DNA of 64,000 bases, taken from positions 1 to 64,000 of the forward strand of contig NZ_JAUOEL010000001.1 in NCBI RefSeq assembly GCF_030540765.1, given 5' to 3'. The notes under the pieces were generated by a model. The model searched no databases. It worked only from the letters and a program-made list of their open reading frames with translations, and was not told the origin of the DNA. The position numbers and the translations under genes are program-made. Below, piece after piece: positions 35,040 through 44,143 of this stretch. Positions within the stretch are counted from its first letter, which is position 1. Each line of letters starts with the position of its first letter. Source of the stretch: Flavivirga jejuensis. Lineage in GTDB: Bacteria; Bacteroidota; Bacteroidia; Flavobacteriales; Flavobacteriaceae.

Positions 35040-35741
35040 ATGATTAATAAAAAGGTTGCTAGTGTTCAAGATGCTCTTAAAGGAGTATCGGATAACATGA
35101 CATTTATGCTTGGAGGGTTTGGACTTAGTGGAATTCCTGAAAACGCTATTTCAGAATTAGTGAAACTTGGTGTTAAAGGAGTAACATGCATCTCTAACAA
35201 TGCTGGAGTTGATGATTTTGGACTGGGTTTACTGCTTCAAAAAAAGCAAATAAAAAAAATGGTATCGTCTTATGTGGGAGAGAATGATGAATTTGAAAGT
35301 CAAATGCTTTCAGGTGAATTGGATGTAGAACTGATTCCTCAAGGCACGTTGGCCGAGCGTTGTCGGGCAGCCCAAGCGGGTTTCCCAGCTATTTATACAC
35401 CCGCAGGTTACGGTACCGAAGTGGCTGAGGGTAAGGAAACTCGGGATTTCGATGGGAAAATGTATGTGTTAGAGCATGCTTTTAAAGCCGATTTTGCATT
35501 TGTAAAAGCTTGGAAAGGTGACGTAGCGGGTAACTTAATTTTTAAGGGGACTTCTAGAAATTTCAACCCTAATATGTGTGGTGCTGCAAAAATAACGGTC
35601 GCTGAGGTTGAAGAGTTGGTTCCTTTAGGGGTTTTAGATCCTAATCAAATTCATATTCCTGGCATTTTTGTGCAACGTATTTTTCAAGGAACCAATTATG
35701 AAAAGCGTATTGAACAGCGAACAGTAAGGTCAAAAAGTTAA
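35040..35741 (+). CDS. scoA: 3-oxoacid CoA-transferase subunit A
   Basis: A 233-residue family I CoA-transferase alpha subunit, which with the beta subunit moves CoA between succinyl-CoA and acetoacetate for ketone-body use. Visible: the start '[13 protein letters not shown]', the glycine-rich '[13 protein letters not shown]' (near residue 27), and '[20 protein letters not shown]'. I chose ATG 35040; an in-frame upstream ATG at 34896 lies in the PBP1A terminator. The partner scoB follows after 139 bases, a gap filled by REP-like palindromes. Confidence 0.94.
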   Translation: MINKKVASVQDALKGVSDNMTFMLGGFGLSGIPENAISELVKLGVKGVTCISNNAGVDDFGLGLLLQKKQIKKMVSSYVGENDEFESQMLSGELDVELIPQGTLAERCRAAQAGFPAIYTPAGYGTEVAEGKETRDFDGKMYVLEHAFKADFAFVKAWKGDVAGNLIFKGTSRNFNPNMCGAAKITVAEVEELVPLGVLDPNQIHIPGIFVQRIFQGTNYEKRIEQRTVRSKS

Positions 35742-35751
35742 AGTGCTTGTC

Positions 35752-35865
35752 ATTCCTGCAAAACAGGAATCCACTTTTACAAATATTAAGTTTCAAATAA
35801 AAATTTTCGTATTCAAGGGAATAACAAAATAGGAAAATATAAGATTTCCACCTTCGCGGAAATGA
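35752..35865. repeat. REP-like palindrome pair between scoA and scoB
   Basis: ATTCCTG-CAAAA-CAGGAAT (35752-35770) and GATTTCC...GGAAATG (about 35843-35865) are two palindromes in inverted order, like the ends of a small non-autonomous element. They belong to the ATTCCTGC family seen at 9316, 9681, 10762 and 20176. Confidence 0.55.
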
Positions 35866-35880
35866 AAGAAGTATAATTAT

Positions 35881-36534
35881 ATGTTAGATAAAAACGGAAT
35901 AGCAAAGCGAATAGCAAAAGAAGTAAGAGACGGGTATTATGTAAATCTGGGGATAGGTATACCAACTTTAGTAGCAAACTATGTAAGGAGCGATATAGAA
36001 GTAGAATTTCAAAGTGAAAATGGTGTTTTGGGTATGGGACCGTTTCCGTTTGAAGGCGAAGAAGACGCGGATCTTATAAATGCAGGAAAGCAAACCATAA
36101 CAACATTGCCAGGAGCCAGTTTTTTTGATTCGGCTATGAGTTTTTCCATGATACGTGGGCAACATGTAGATCTCACCATTTTAGGTGCTATGGAAGTTGC
36201 TGAAAATGGAGATATAGCTAATTGGAAAATACCAGGCAAAATGGTAAAAGGTATGGGAGGCGCTATGGATTTAGTTGCTAGCGCCGAAAATATTATAGTT
36301 GCTATGATGCATACAAATAAAAGAGGTGAATCAAAACTTTTAAAACAATGCTCATTGCCGTTAACTGGTGTAGGTTGTGTTAAAAAGATAGTAACAAATA
36401 TGGCAGTACTTGAAGTAACAAACAAAGGTTTCAAACTTTTAGAACGTGCTCCAGGAGTTTCTGTAGATGATATAAAAAAGGCTACTGAAGGTACTTTAAT
36501 TGTAGATGGAAATATTCCCGAAATGGAATTGTAA
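35881..36534 (+). CDS. scoB: 3-oxoacid CoA-transferase subunit B
   Basis: A 217-residue beta subunit. The catalytic Glu lies in 'FQSENGVLGMGPFP' near residue 45, within the SENG motif where the CoA thioester forms. 'VNLGIGIPTLVANYV' near residue 20 and 'GGAMDLVASAENIIVAM' are also typical. It pairs with scoA. A terminator-like hairpin follows at 36641-36684. Confidence 0.95.
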   Translation: MLDKNGIAKRIAKEVRDGYYVNLGIGIPTLVANYVRSDIEVEFQSENGVLGMGPFPFEGEEDADLINAGKQTITTLPGASFFDSAMSFSMIRGQHVDLTILGAMEVAENGDIANWKIPGKMVKGMGGAMDLVASAENIIVAMMHTNKRGESKLLKQCSLPLTGVGCVKKIVTNMAVLEVTNKGFKLLERAPGVSVDDIKKATEGTLIVDGNIPEMEL

Positions 36535-36640
36535 TATGCTGCTTATTACGAAAAAATGATCCCTTATAAACATTCAATTTGAAAGTTTTCTAGCAAAAGG
36601 TTCAAATTAAATGACTGCTAAAAGAATATAAATCAGATTA

Positions 36641-36684
36641 AAATCGATGAAATGTTAAAAATTTGTGCATTTTATCGATTTTTT
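36641..36684 (+). terminator. Probable terminator after scoB
   Basis: AAAATCGATGAAATG and CATTTTATCGATTTT form a 15-bp stem with one G-U pair and a 13-base loop, followed by T residues. Outer arms AAATCAGATTAAAA and TTTTTAATCTGGTTT extend the symmetry. Confidence 0.55.
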
Positions 36685-36787
36685 ATGTTTTTAATCTGGT
36701 TTATAGAAAAATTGTTTCATATTTGTAGTCCCCAAAATTATCAAACAAAAATAGATTTCCCCAAATCTACCATAAATTTAAAAACTT

Positions 36788-36916
36788 ATGAAATTTGCAA
36801 CAAATCTACCTGAACAACCTACATTAAGTGAAAGTAAATTTAAAGAAACACTTAAAAGTAATTTGAGATTTTTAAAAAGTTTACTGTATTTAACAAAAAA
36901 AGTATTTATGCTATAA
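36788..36916 (+). CDS. Possible small protein, 42 residues
   Basis: An ATG-started frame of 42 residues begins 'MKFATNLPEQPTLSESKF' and ends in a basic, Leu-rich helix ('NLRFLKSLLYLTKK'). It overlaps the 3' end of the convergent ABC gene by 6 bases. No relative is recognised and no good ribosome-binding site or promoter match is seen. It is the only candidate gene in the gap 36535-36910. Confidence 0.25.
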   Translation: MKFATNLPEQPTLSESKFKETLKSNLRFLKSLLYLTKKVFML

Positions 36917-38590
36917 CCCTTTGGGTATAGCATAAATTAATTTTTTAGTATATGCTTCTTTGGGCGTATTATAAATAACATCTGCATCGTCCAATTCTTC
37001 TATTTTACCATTATTCATCACTAATAATTGATCAGACATATATTTTACGACAGCTAAGTCATGTGAAATAAAAATATAGGTAAAACCAAAAGTTTCTTTA
37101 AGCTCATTTAAGAGGTTTAAAACTTGTGCTTGAACAGATATGTCTAATGCAGAAACAGATTCGTCGCATACAATTAATTTTGGCTGTAGTGCTATGGTTC
37201 TTGCAATTCCAATCCGCTGTCTTTGTCCACCAGAAAATTCATGTGGATATCGGTTAAAATAGTCCTCAGACAATCCAACACGATTTAAAATATCTATAAC
37301 TTTTTCTTTTCGTTCTTTATCCGAATTAAAAAGCTTGTGAACCACCATAGGTTCCATGATAGCTTCACCAACAGGAATTCTAGGATTTAATGATGCGTAT
37401 GGATCCTGAAAAATAATTTGAATGTCTTTGCGAAGCTTTTTAATTTCTGAATGCCGTAATCTTGTAATATCAATACCATTATATAATATTAATCCAGCAG
37501 TTGCTTTATCTAGTTGAAGAATAGCATTGCCTAATGTAGATTTACCACAACCAGATTCTCCTACTAGTCCCAATGTTTCTCCTTCATACAATTTGAAACT
37601 AACATCATTAACAGCCTTAAATGATTGCGGCTTGGTAAACCAACCCGATTTAGAAATATATTCTTTTTCAACATTTATAACCTCTAGTAGCGGTGCTTTG
37701 TTATATAGTTTTTCGTGTTGAAGTTTACGTTGCTCAGTTGTAATGATTTCGTTTGAAGTTGTGCCATTTAGATAATCATCTATGGTTGGTAATGTTTTTA
37801 ATCGAGTATCTAATGAAGGTCGTGAGTTAATAAGTGCTTTTGTATACACATGTTTTGGTGATTTAAAAATAGTTGAAACATCTCCCTGTTCAACAATATC
37901 ACCTTTATACATAACTAGAACTCTATCGGCTATTTCAGAAATTAAAGCCAAATCATGAGTAATGAAAATAACACTCATTTTTGTCTCAATCTGCAAGGTT
38001 TTTAATAATTTAATAATTTCTTTTTGAACAGTAACATCGAGTGCTGTCGTAGGTTCATCTGCAATTAAAATATCGGGCTTGCAAGCAATGGCTATAGCAA
38101 TCATAACACGTTGTTTCTGTCCGCCAGAAATCTCATGCGGATAAGAATTGTAGGCTCTTTTGGTGTCTGGAAGTTTTACTTTTTCAAATAATATAAAGGT
38201 TTCTTCTTTTGCTTCTTGTTTAGAAAGTGTCGTGTGTTGTAATAAAATTTCTTGAACCTGTTTTCCACAGGTCATTGAAGGATTTAAAGAACTCATAGGT
38301 TCTTGAAAAATCATGGCAATTTTTTTTCCACGAATATTTTGAAACGCCTTTGAAGCAAGGACGCTTAAATCTTTGTTATTATAGTTAATACTTCCTGAAG
38401 TAATTTTTGAAATATTTTTTGGCAATAAACCCAAAATAGCTAAAGATGATACTGATTTTCCCGAACCAGACTCTCCCACAATACCCAATATTTCATTTTT
38501 ATTCAGATGATATGAAATGTTATGAATCACTTCGTTTTCTCCAAATGAAATGGAAAGATTTTTAATATTTAAAATAGTGTTTTCCTGCAT
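36911..38590 (-). CDS. Fused double-ATPase ABC transporter subunit (peptide/nickel type)
   Basis: A 559-residue protein with two complete ABC ATPase domains of the DppD/DppF or YejF type. Domain 1 has Walker A GESGSGKS, signature 'SGGQKQR' and Walker B 'ILIADEPT'. Domain 2 starts near residue 290 with GESGCGKS, 'FSGGQRQR' and 'LIVCDES'. Each domain ends with the oligopeptide-type C-terminal extension. It drives uptake or export of peptides or similar solutes across the inner membrane. The permease and binding-protein genes are not in the neighbourhood. Confidence 0.93.
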   Translation of the reverse strand: MQENTILNIKNLSISFGENEVIHNISYHLNKNEILGIVGESGSGKSVSSLAILGLLPKNISKITSGSINYNNKDLSVLASKAFQNIRGKKIAMIFQEPMSSLNPSMTCGKQVQEILLQHTTLSKQEAKEETFILFEKVKLPDTKRAYNSYPHEISGGQKQRVMIAIAIACKPDILIADEPTTALDVTVQKEIIKLLKTLQIETKMSVIFITHDLALISEIADRVLVMYKGDIVEQGDVSTIFKSPKHVYTKALINSRPSLDTRLKTLPTIDDYLNGTTSNEIITTEQRKLQHEKLYNKAPLLEVINVEKEYISKSGWFTKPQSFKAVNDVSFKLYEGETLGLVGESGCGKSTLGNAILQLDKATAGLILYNGIDITRLRHSEIKKLRKDIQIIFQDPYASLNPRIPVGEAIMEPMVVHKLFNSDKERKEKVIDILNRVGLSEDYFNRYPHEFSGGQRQRIGIARTIALQPKLIVCDESVSALDISVQAQVLNLLNELKETFGFTYIFISHDLAVVKYMSDQLLVMNNGKIEELDDADVIYNTPKEAYTKKLIYAIPKGL

Positions 38591-38712
38591 TTATATAAAT
38601 TGAATTATACTAAAATAAATTCAGCACAGGTTTTTTTGATTCGTTAAGGCTAAAAATATAAACATAGCCAAAGTTACGGTTCTGTTTTTAAAACGTCAAA
38701 TAAGCAAAAAAC

Positions 38713-38875
38713 AATAATTTAAGACACGAATTTTCCTGCCTGCCAGCAGGTTTAAATCTGTATGTAGACTTAAGATAGACTGAAAGTCTGGGTCGTGTTT
38801 ATGTTAGACATAGAGATATTAACCACATTACGATTCTATTCGTGTAGATTTGTGCAATTCGTGTCTTAAATTATT
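38713..38875. repeat. MITE-like inverted-repeat element
   Basis: AATAATTTAAGACACGAATT (38713-38732) and AATTCGTGTCTTAAATTATT (38856-38875) are perfect 20-base inverted repeats about 120 bases apart. Just inside lies CCTGC-CTGCCA-GCAGG (38735-38750). The ends share GACACGAATT with the elements at 29385 and 52182. No gene lies in the gap 38591-39000. Confidence 0.6.
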
Positions 38876-39000
38876 ATTTGATGCTCAGGTTCTAGTTTAC
38901 AGTTGCATAGGAAAACTAATCTAAAAAAGATATGGATATATAGGTAGCTGAAGTTACCAACAGGTTTTAGGAAATAGAAAAAGTCAAGATGAGTTCGGTA

Positions 39001-39714
39001 TTAGATATGAATAATTTCATCTTCCATTAAAAGATCATCACCGCGTAATCTTAAAAATATTTGAGCTACAGCAATAGTGTCTTTTTCACAATAAATAATA
39101 ATTCTATCAACTTCGTTTTCTTCATAATATACACGATAAACTTCACTACCATCAATATCGTCTTTTGGTGATGGAATTCCTAAAACATTAGTTAATAATT
39201 TTAATGATGTATAGGCTTTATAATCTCCAAATTTCCATAATTCTAAAGTATCTAAATGAGGTACTTCCCATGGTTTCTTTCCGAAGAGGTTTAGTTTATA
39301 AGGTAGCTCAATATTATTAATTATCATACGACGTGCTATGTATGGGAAGTCGAATTCTTTACCATTGTGAGCGCAGAGGAGGTGTTTTGTTTCATTGAAA
39401 TGTGATAACAATAAATTTTTGAAATCTTTTAAAATTTTAATTTCATCACCGTAAAATGACGTTACTCTAAAAGTACGGGCGTCATTTAAAATATTGAAAT
39501 ACCCTACTGATATACAGACTATTTTTCCGAATTCAGCCCAAATACCAGCGCGATCGTAAAATGCTTCGGCAGTAAACTCATCTTTGCGTTGGTATTTCGA
39601 TTTATGGTCCCAAAGAGCTTGTTTATCTTCATTTAATTCAGAAAAATATTGTGTTTCAGGAACCGTTTCAATATCTAGAAATAAAATGTGTTCTAAATTG
39701 AGTTTAGAGATCAT
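39001..39714 (-). CDS. PolB-like 3'-5' exonuclease
   Basis: A 237-residue RNase H-fold protein of the 'predicted 3'-5' exonuclease related to PolB' family. The DEDDy-type acidic residues are visible in 'ILFLDIETVPE' (motif I, near residue 14), 'CAHNGKEFDFPYIARR' (motif II, near 115), and 'YCEKDTIAVAQIFLR' (motif III). It lacks a polymerase domain. It could degrade DNA or RNA ends; the physiological substrate is unknown. It stands alone, divergent from the large T9SS gene. Confidence 0.88.
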   Translation of the reverse strand: MISKLNLEHILFLDIETVPETQYFSELNEDKQALWDHKSKYQRKDEFTAEAFYDRAGIWAEFGKIVCISVGYFNILNDARTFRVTSFYGDEIKILKDFKNLLLSHFNETKHLLCAHNGKEFDFPYIARRMIINNIELPYKLNLFGKKPWEVPHLDTLELWKFGDYKAYTSLKLLTNVLGIPSPKDDIDGSEVYRVYYEENEVDRIIIYCEKDTIAVAQIFLRLRGDDLLMEDEIIHI

Positions 39715-39927
39715 ATAAAACTTTAATTCTTTTAAAATTTAAATGTACGCTTTTATCATCTTAAATAACAAGTATTTACGCACATAAAAAGAAAGATTAA
39801 GATTTTTTTTAGATTGTGGTAATCCCACAAATTTGATTAATTGCTGGTATTTTGTCAAAAACATTGATTAATTTTCACTAAAACATTGAATATGTTAATT
39901 ATATTTAAATAACTAAAATAATTTATT

Positions 39928-42900
39928 ATGCCTAAAAAATCTACCATTAAAAAAATTTCTTTGTCTTTTTTAGCATGCTTTGCAGTTGGATTTACCTTTT
40001 ATTTCAGTAATGAAAAGCTATTGAAAGATGATATTTCTAAACAAAGAGAACAACATTCTGAATTTTTGAAAAACAGTCCATTTATTGAAACACTTACTTG
40101 GGACAAAAAAACAAGAAAACAAAAAGGATTACCTCCAAATCGTTATTTTGAACAAATGTGGGAATTAACCATAAATCCAGGTACAGGAAAACTTGATATT
40201 GAAGAGCTTACTAATTTAAGAGAACAATTAAAAAAAGAACGCAAAACGAAAGGATCATCAAGTGGTTTAGCACAGCGTAATCCTGGTAATGCTTCCAATG
40301 CTTGGGAAGAGAGAGGTCCCAACAATGTTGGTGGGAGAACAAGAGTGATTATGTTCGATCCAAATGATAGTTCCAATAATACTGTTTATGCGGGAGGCGT
40401 AAGTGGAGGTTTATGGAAAAACACAAATATTAGTAGTAGTGCTTCTTCTTGGTCTAGAGTAGAAAATGTTCCAGGTAATTTATCTGTAACTTCGATTACA
40501 GTAGATCCAAGAGATTCTGATATTTGATATGTTGGTACAGGAGAACAATACACCGCAGGCGATGTTGTTGGTAACGGTGTATATGTTACTACAGATGGAG
40601 GTACAACATGGAGTGCCTTAAATATTCCACCAGCAGATAGTGGTGATATAGATTTTAGTGCAGCAAATTTATTTCTTTCAGGGATTTATTATGTAAATGA
40701 TGTTTTAGCTTGGGATAATGGGACTTCAACAGAATTGTTTGTTGCTGTTGGTGCTCATGCTTATGGTGACTCATCTAGTCCAACAAACTGGTTAGGGTTA
40801 CAATCGGCTGGATTATATCGTTCAACCAATGGAGGAACCTCTTGGAGTAGGATTGAATCTACAAATATGGAACATACATTTGGTGGTTTATCCTATTATT
40901 ATATTCCTAATGATCTTGAAGTGGGTGCTGATAATAAACTATGGATGGGAACTATAGGATCTGCACTTGGTGCAGGTGGTGGTCGTGTATATAGCTCTAC
41001 AGATGGAGGTACATGGACTGAAGCTGCAGCTTCTCCTTTAACGGATTCCAATCGCGTTGAGCTTGAACCGTCTGCAACAGATGCTAATAAATTATATGCT
41101 TTAACAGGAGGGGTGACTTCTCCTGTTCATATTTATAGTACTACAGATGGTTTTGGAAGCATTTCTTCTACTAGTCTTCCTAATGATGCTGACACTGGTA
41201 TCCCAGCCAATGATTTTTGTAGAGGACAAGCGTTTTATGATTTAGTTATTGAAACAGATCCTTCAAATGATGATATTGTTTATGTAGGAGGGATTGACTT
41301 ATTTAAAACAACGAATGGAGGCTCTTCTTGGTCGCAACTCTCGCATTGGTATGGTGGTTTTGGGTATCAGGGAGTTCATGCCGATCAACATGCTATTGCC
41401 TTTGGAAATAATTCATCTTCACAAATCGTGTTTGGGAATGATGGAGGTTTATACTACTCTGGCAACTCTGGAAGCACTATTTCTGTTAGAAATAATGGAT
41501 ACAATGTAACACAATTTGTAAAAGCAGGAATAGGACCCGATGGAACTGGTGATACCAATGGTATCTTTTCAGCTGGCTCACAAGATAACGGAACACAGGC
41601 ATTTAGAAGTGCTACAGTGGGGGTTAATAGCTCTGAAGAACTAAGTGATGGTGATGGCTTTTATACATTTGTAGATAAGGATGGTCAATACATGATTGCA
41701 ACGTATGTATTTAATATTATTTATAGATTTGATTTACCTTGGGACGGGCTAGGTCGTATTGATGGAGCTGCTACAACATTGTCAAATAGTCAATCCACTG
41801 GAGATTTTGTAAATCAAATGGATTATGATAGTGATGCGAATCGTTTGTTATCCAATAACTCTTCGGGTTTTAGTTATTCTATTAGAAGTATTAATGTTGC
41901 TGCAAACAGCAGTGGGACATTAACAGACGCTACTTTAACATCTAAACCAACGGCCTTTAGAGCATCTCCTTTTGCTGCTAATACATGGTATGTTGGCACT
42001 GCTACTGGTGGTCTTTTAATGTTGACTGGTGTTACTAATTCTTCAGCAACTTGGACAACCATTACAACACCTTTTGTAGGTTCTGTATCTTCTGTTAGAT
42101 TTGGAGGCACAGCAAATGATTTAATTGTAACCATGCATAATTATGGCGTTACAAGTGTTTGGTATTCTTCAGATGCAGGTTCTAATTGGTCGAGTAAAGA
42201 AGGAAACTTACCCAATATGCCTGTTAGAGACTTTTTATTAAATCCGTTAAATTCTAACGAAGCCATTATTGCAACACAGTTAGGGGTTTGGGAGACATCC
42301 GATTTTAGTGCTACTAGTCCTACATGGTCTCAAGCTTATAATGGCATGAGTGATGTTAGTGTCACTTCGTTAGACTATTGGGATGTTAGTGGAGATGATA
42401 CAACGAATAAAGTTATCGCATCTACATACGGTCGAGGCGTATTTACAGGTAGTTTTACATCGTCGATCCCAGATACCGAAGCACCAACAGCACCAACTAA
42501 TTTAGCAGCTTCTAATCTTACTCAAGCTAGTGTTGATTTATCATGGACAGCTTCAACAGATAACGTTGGGGTATCAGGATACGACATATATCAAGATGGT
42601 TCGCTAATAACAAACGTTAATGGTACTATGTATCAAGTTACTGGATTGAGTGCTAGTACAATGTATAGTTTTACTGTTAAAGCAAAAGATGCAGCAGGAA
42701 ATGAGTCGACTGTAAGTAATATAGTAAATACAACAACGCTTGCACCAGATACCGAAGCACCAACTGCACCAACAAATTTAACTGCTTCAAATATTACAGA
42801 TTCAGGCGCTAGTTTAACGTGGACAGCTTCTACAGATAATGTTGGGGTGAGTGGTTATGATGTGTATCAAGGTGCATCCATTATTGCTACAGTGATAGGT

Positions 42901-43737
42901 ACAGCATACGAAGTAAGTGGCCTAACGGCAAATACAAATTATGACTTCACCGTTGTTGCAAAAGATGTAGGAGGAAATATATCAACGGCAAGTAATGTCG
43001 TTTCTATAACAACAGATAGTGTCGTTATTACTTATTGTACTTCTGCGAGCAGAAATGTTAATGATGAGTATATAGGTAGAGTTCAATTAAATACGATAGA
43101 CAATTCATCTGGAGCACAATTTTATTCAGATTTTACAAGTCAATCAACAACTTTAACCAAAGGCTCACAGTATACAATTACTGTAACACCAACTTGGACA
43201 AGTGCAATTTATGATGAAGGCTATTCGGTTTGGATAGATTATAACAGAAATGGAGATTTTACTGATGCTGGCGAACAAGTTTGGACACAAGCAGCTACTA
43301 CTACTACACCAGTAAGCGGAAGTTTTACAGTGCCTACTAGTGCTGTTGAAAATTCAACAAGAATGCGAGTAACTATGAAATATAATGGGATTCCAACCTC
43401 TTGTGAATCTTTTCAATATGGTGAAGTTGAGGATTATACTATAGTGATTCAAGGTTCTGGGGCTATAGCTCCAGTAATTGCATTAAATACGGATGATGGA
43501 TTTAACTTAGATGAAGCCTTTACAATTTATCCAAACCCAGTTAACAAAGGCGTTTTAAATATTAGAATGCCTAGCGAAATTAATATAAACTATAGAATTT
43601 TTAATATGCTAGGCCAAAAGGTAACGAGCGGTACTACATCTAAAGAAATTGATGTTTCTAATCTTGAGGCAGAGGTTTACTTTTTAGAAGTAAATGATGG
43701 TTATAAGACTATGATTAAAAAGTTTATAAAGCGCTAA
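39928..43737 (+). pseudogene. T9SS-secreted sortilin-like BNR/FN3 protein interrupted by an in-frame TGA
   Basis: One frame of 1270 codons runs from ATG 39928 to TAA 43735-43737, with a single stop, TGA at 40525-40527 (codon 200). The stop lies in 'DPRDSDI*YVGTGEQYTAGD', where relatives have Trp (TGG), so a one-base change explains it. Order: N-terminal hydrophobic segment (residues about 8-26), a sortilin/Vps10-like beta-propeller with BNR repeats (about 130-840), two fibronectin type III domains (each beginning PDTEAPTAPTNL), a GEVED domain ('WIDYNRNGDFTDAGEQ' to 'YGEVEDYTIVI'), and a type IX secretion type A C-terminal signal ('IYPNPVNKGVLNIRM', ending 'MIKKFIKR'). The intact protein would be secreted or surface-bound. 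Residues after the stop are well kept. Confidence 0.85.
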
Positions 43738-43761
43738 TATTAGATAGAAAACAAATAAAAA

Positions 43762-43799
43762 GAGGTTGTCTAAACATTGTTTTTAGATGACCTCATTTT
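43762..43799. terminator. Terminator between convergent genes
   Basis: GAGGTTGTCTAAA and TTTAGATGACCTC form a 13-bp stem with two imperfect pairs, followed by ATTTTATT. It serves the T9SS gene and may also serve the convergent membrane gene, whose stop it overlaps. Confidence 0.6.
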
Positions 43800-44143
43800 A
43801 TTAAAGTTAAACATTGTTTCCCAAAAATAGCAGCTACTCCAGCAGCAAGCCCTCCAAGGACTCCTGAGAGTAATATTAAAAAGTATGGATTCCCATTTAA
43901 GGGAAGTAAAGTAGCAATTTTATTAGCCAATATAAAATCGTTTGTATTACTTAACCAAAAGGAATATGCCATCCAAAAAAGTGCAATAGCTAAAAAAGGA
44001 ATAAGAAATACAGAAAAACCTTTTAGGCGAAAAAATAAACTAGATACAAAGGCAGCTACCATAACAGACCACCAAGGCATAAATTGAGATAATAAAAGAG
44101 CTATAATAATGGTTGCTATAAAATTGATGCTATTTTTTTTCAT
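43793..44143 (-). CDS. Hypothetical small membrane protein
   Basis: A 116-residue protein with about four hydrophobic segments, ending in a Gly/Ala-rich stretch ('LSGVLGGLAAGVAAIFG'). Family not recognised. Its ATG overlaps the stop of the penicillin acylase family gene by one base, so the two are translated together. A helper role for that enzyme is possible but not shown. Confidence 0.75.
   Translation of the reverse strand: MKKNSINFIATIIIALLLSQFMPWWSVMVAAFVSSLFFRLKGFSVFLIPFLAIALFWMAYSFWLSNTNDFILANKIATLLPLNGNPYFLILLSGVLGGLAAGVAAIFGKQCLTLIK

Noticed and set aside
39928-43737. Selenocysteine at the in-frame TGA (40525-40527)
   Set aside because: The position is Trp in relatives and no selenocysteine insertion hairpin is apparent; a TGG to TGA change is simpler.
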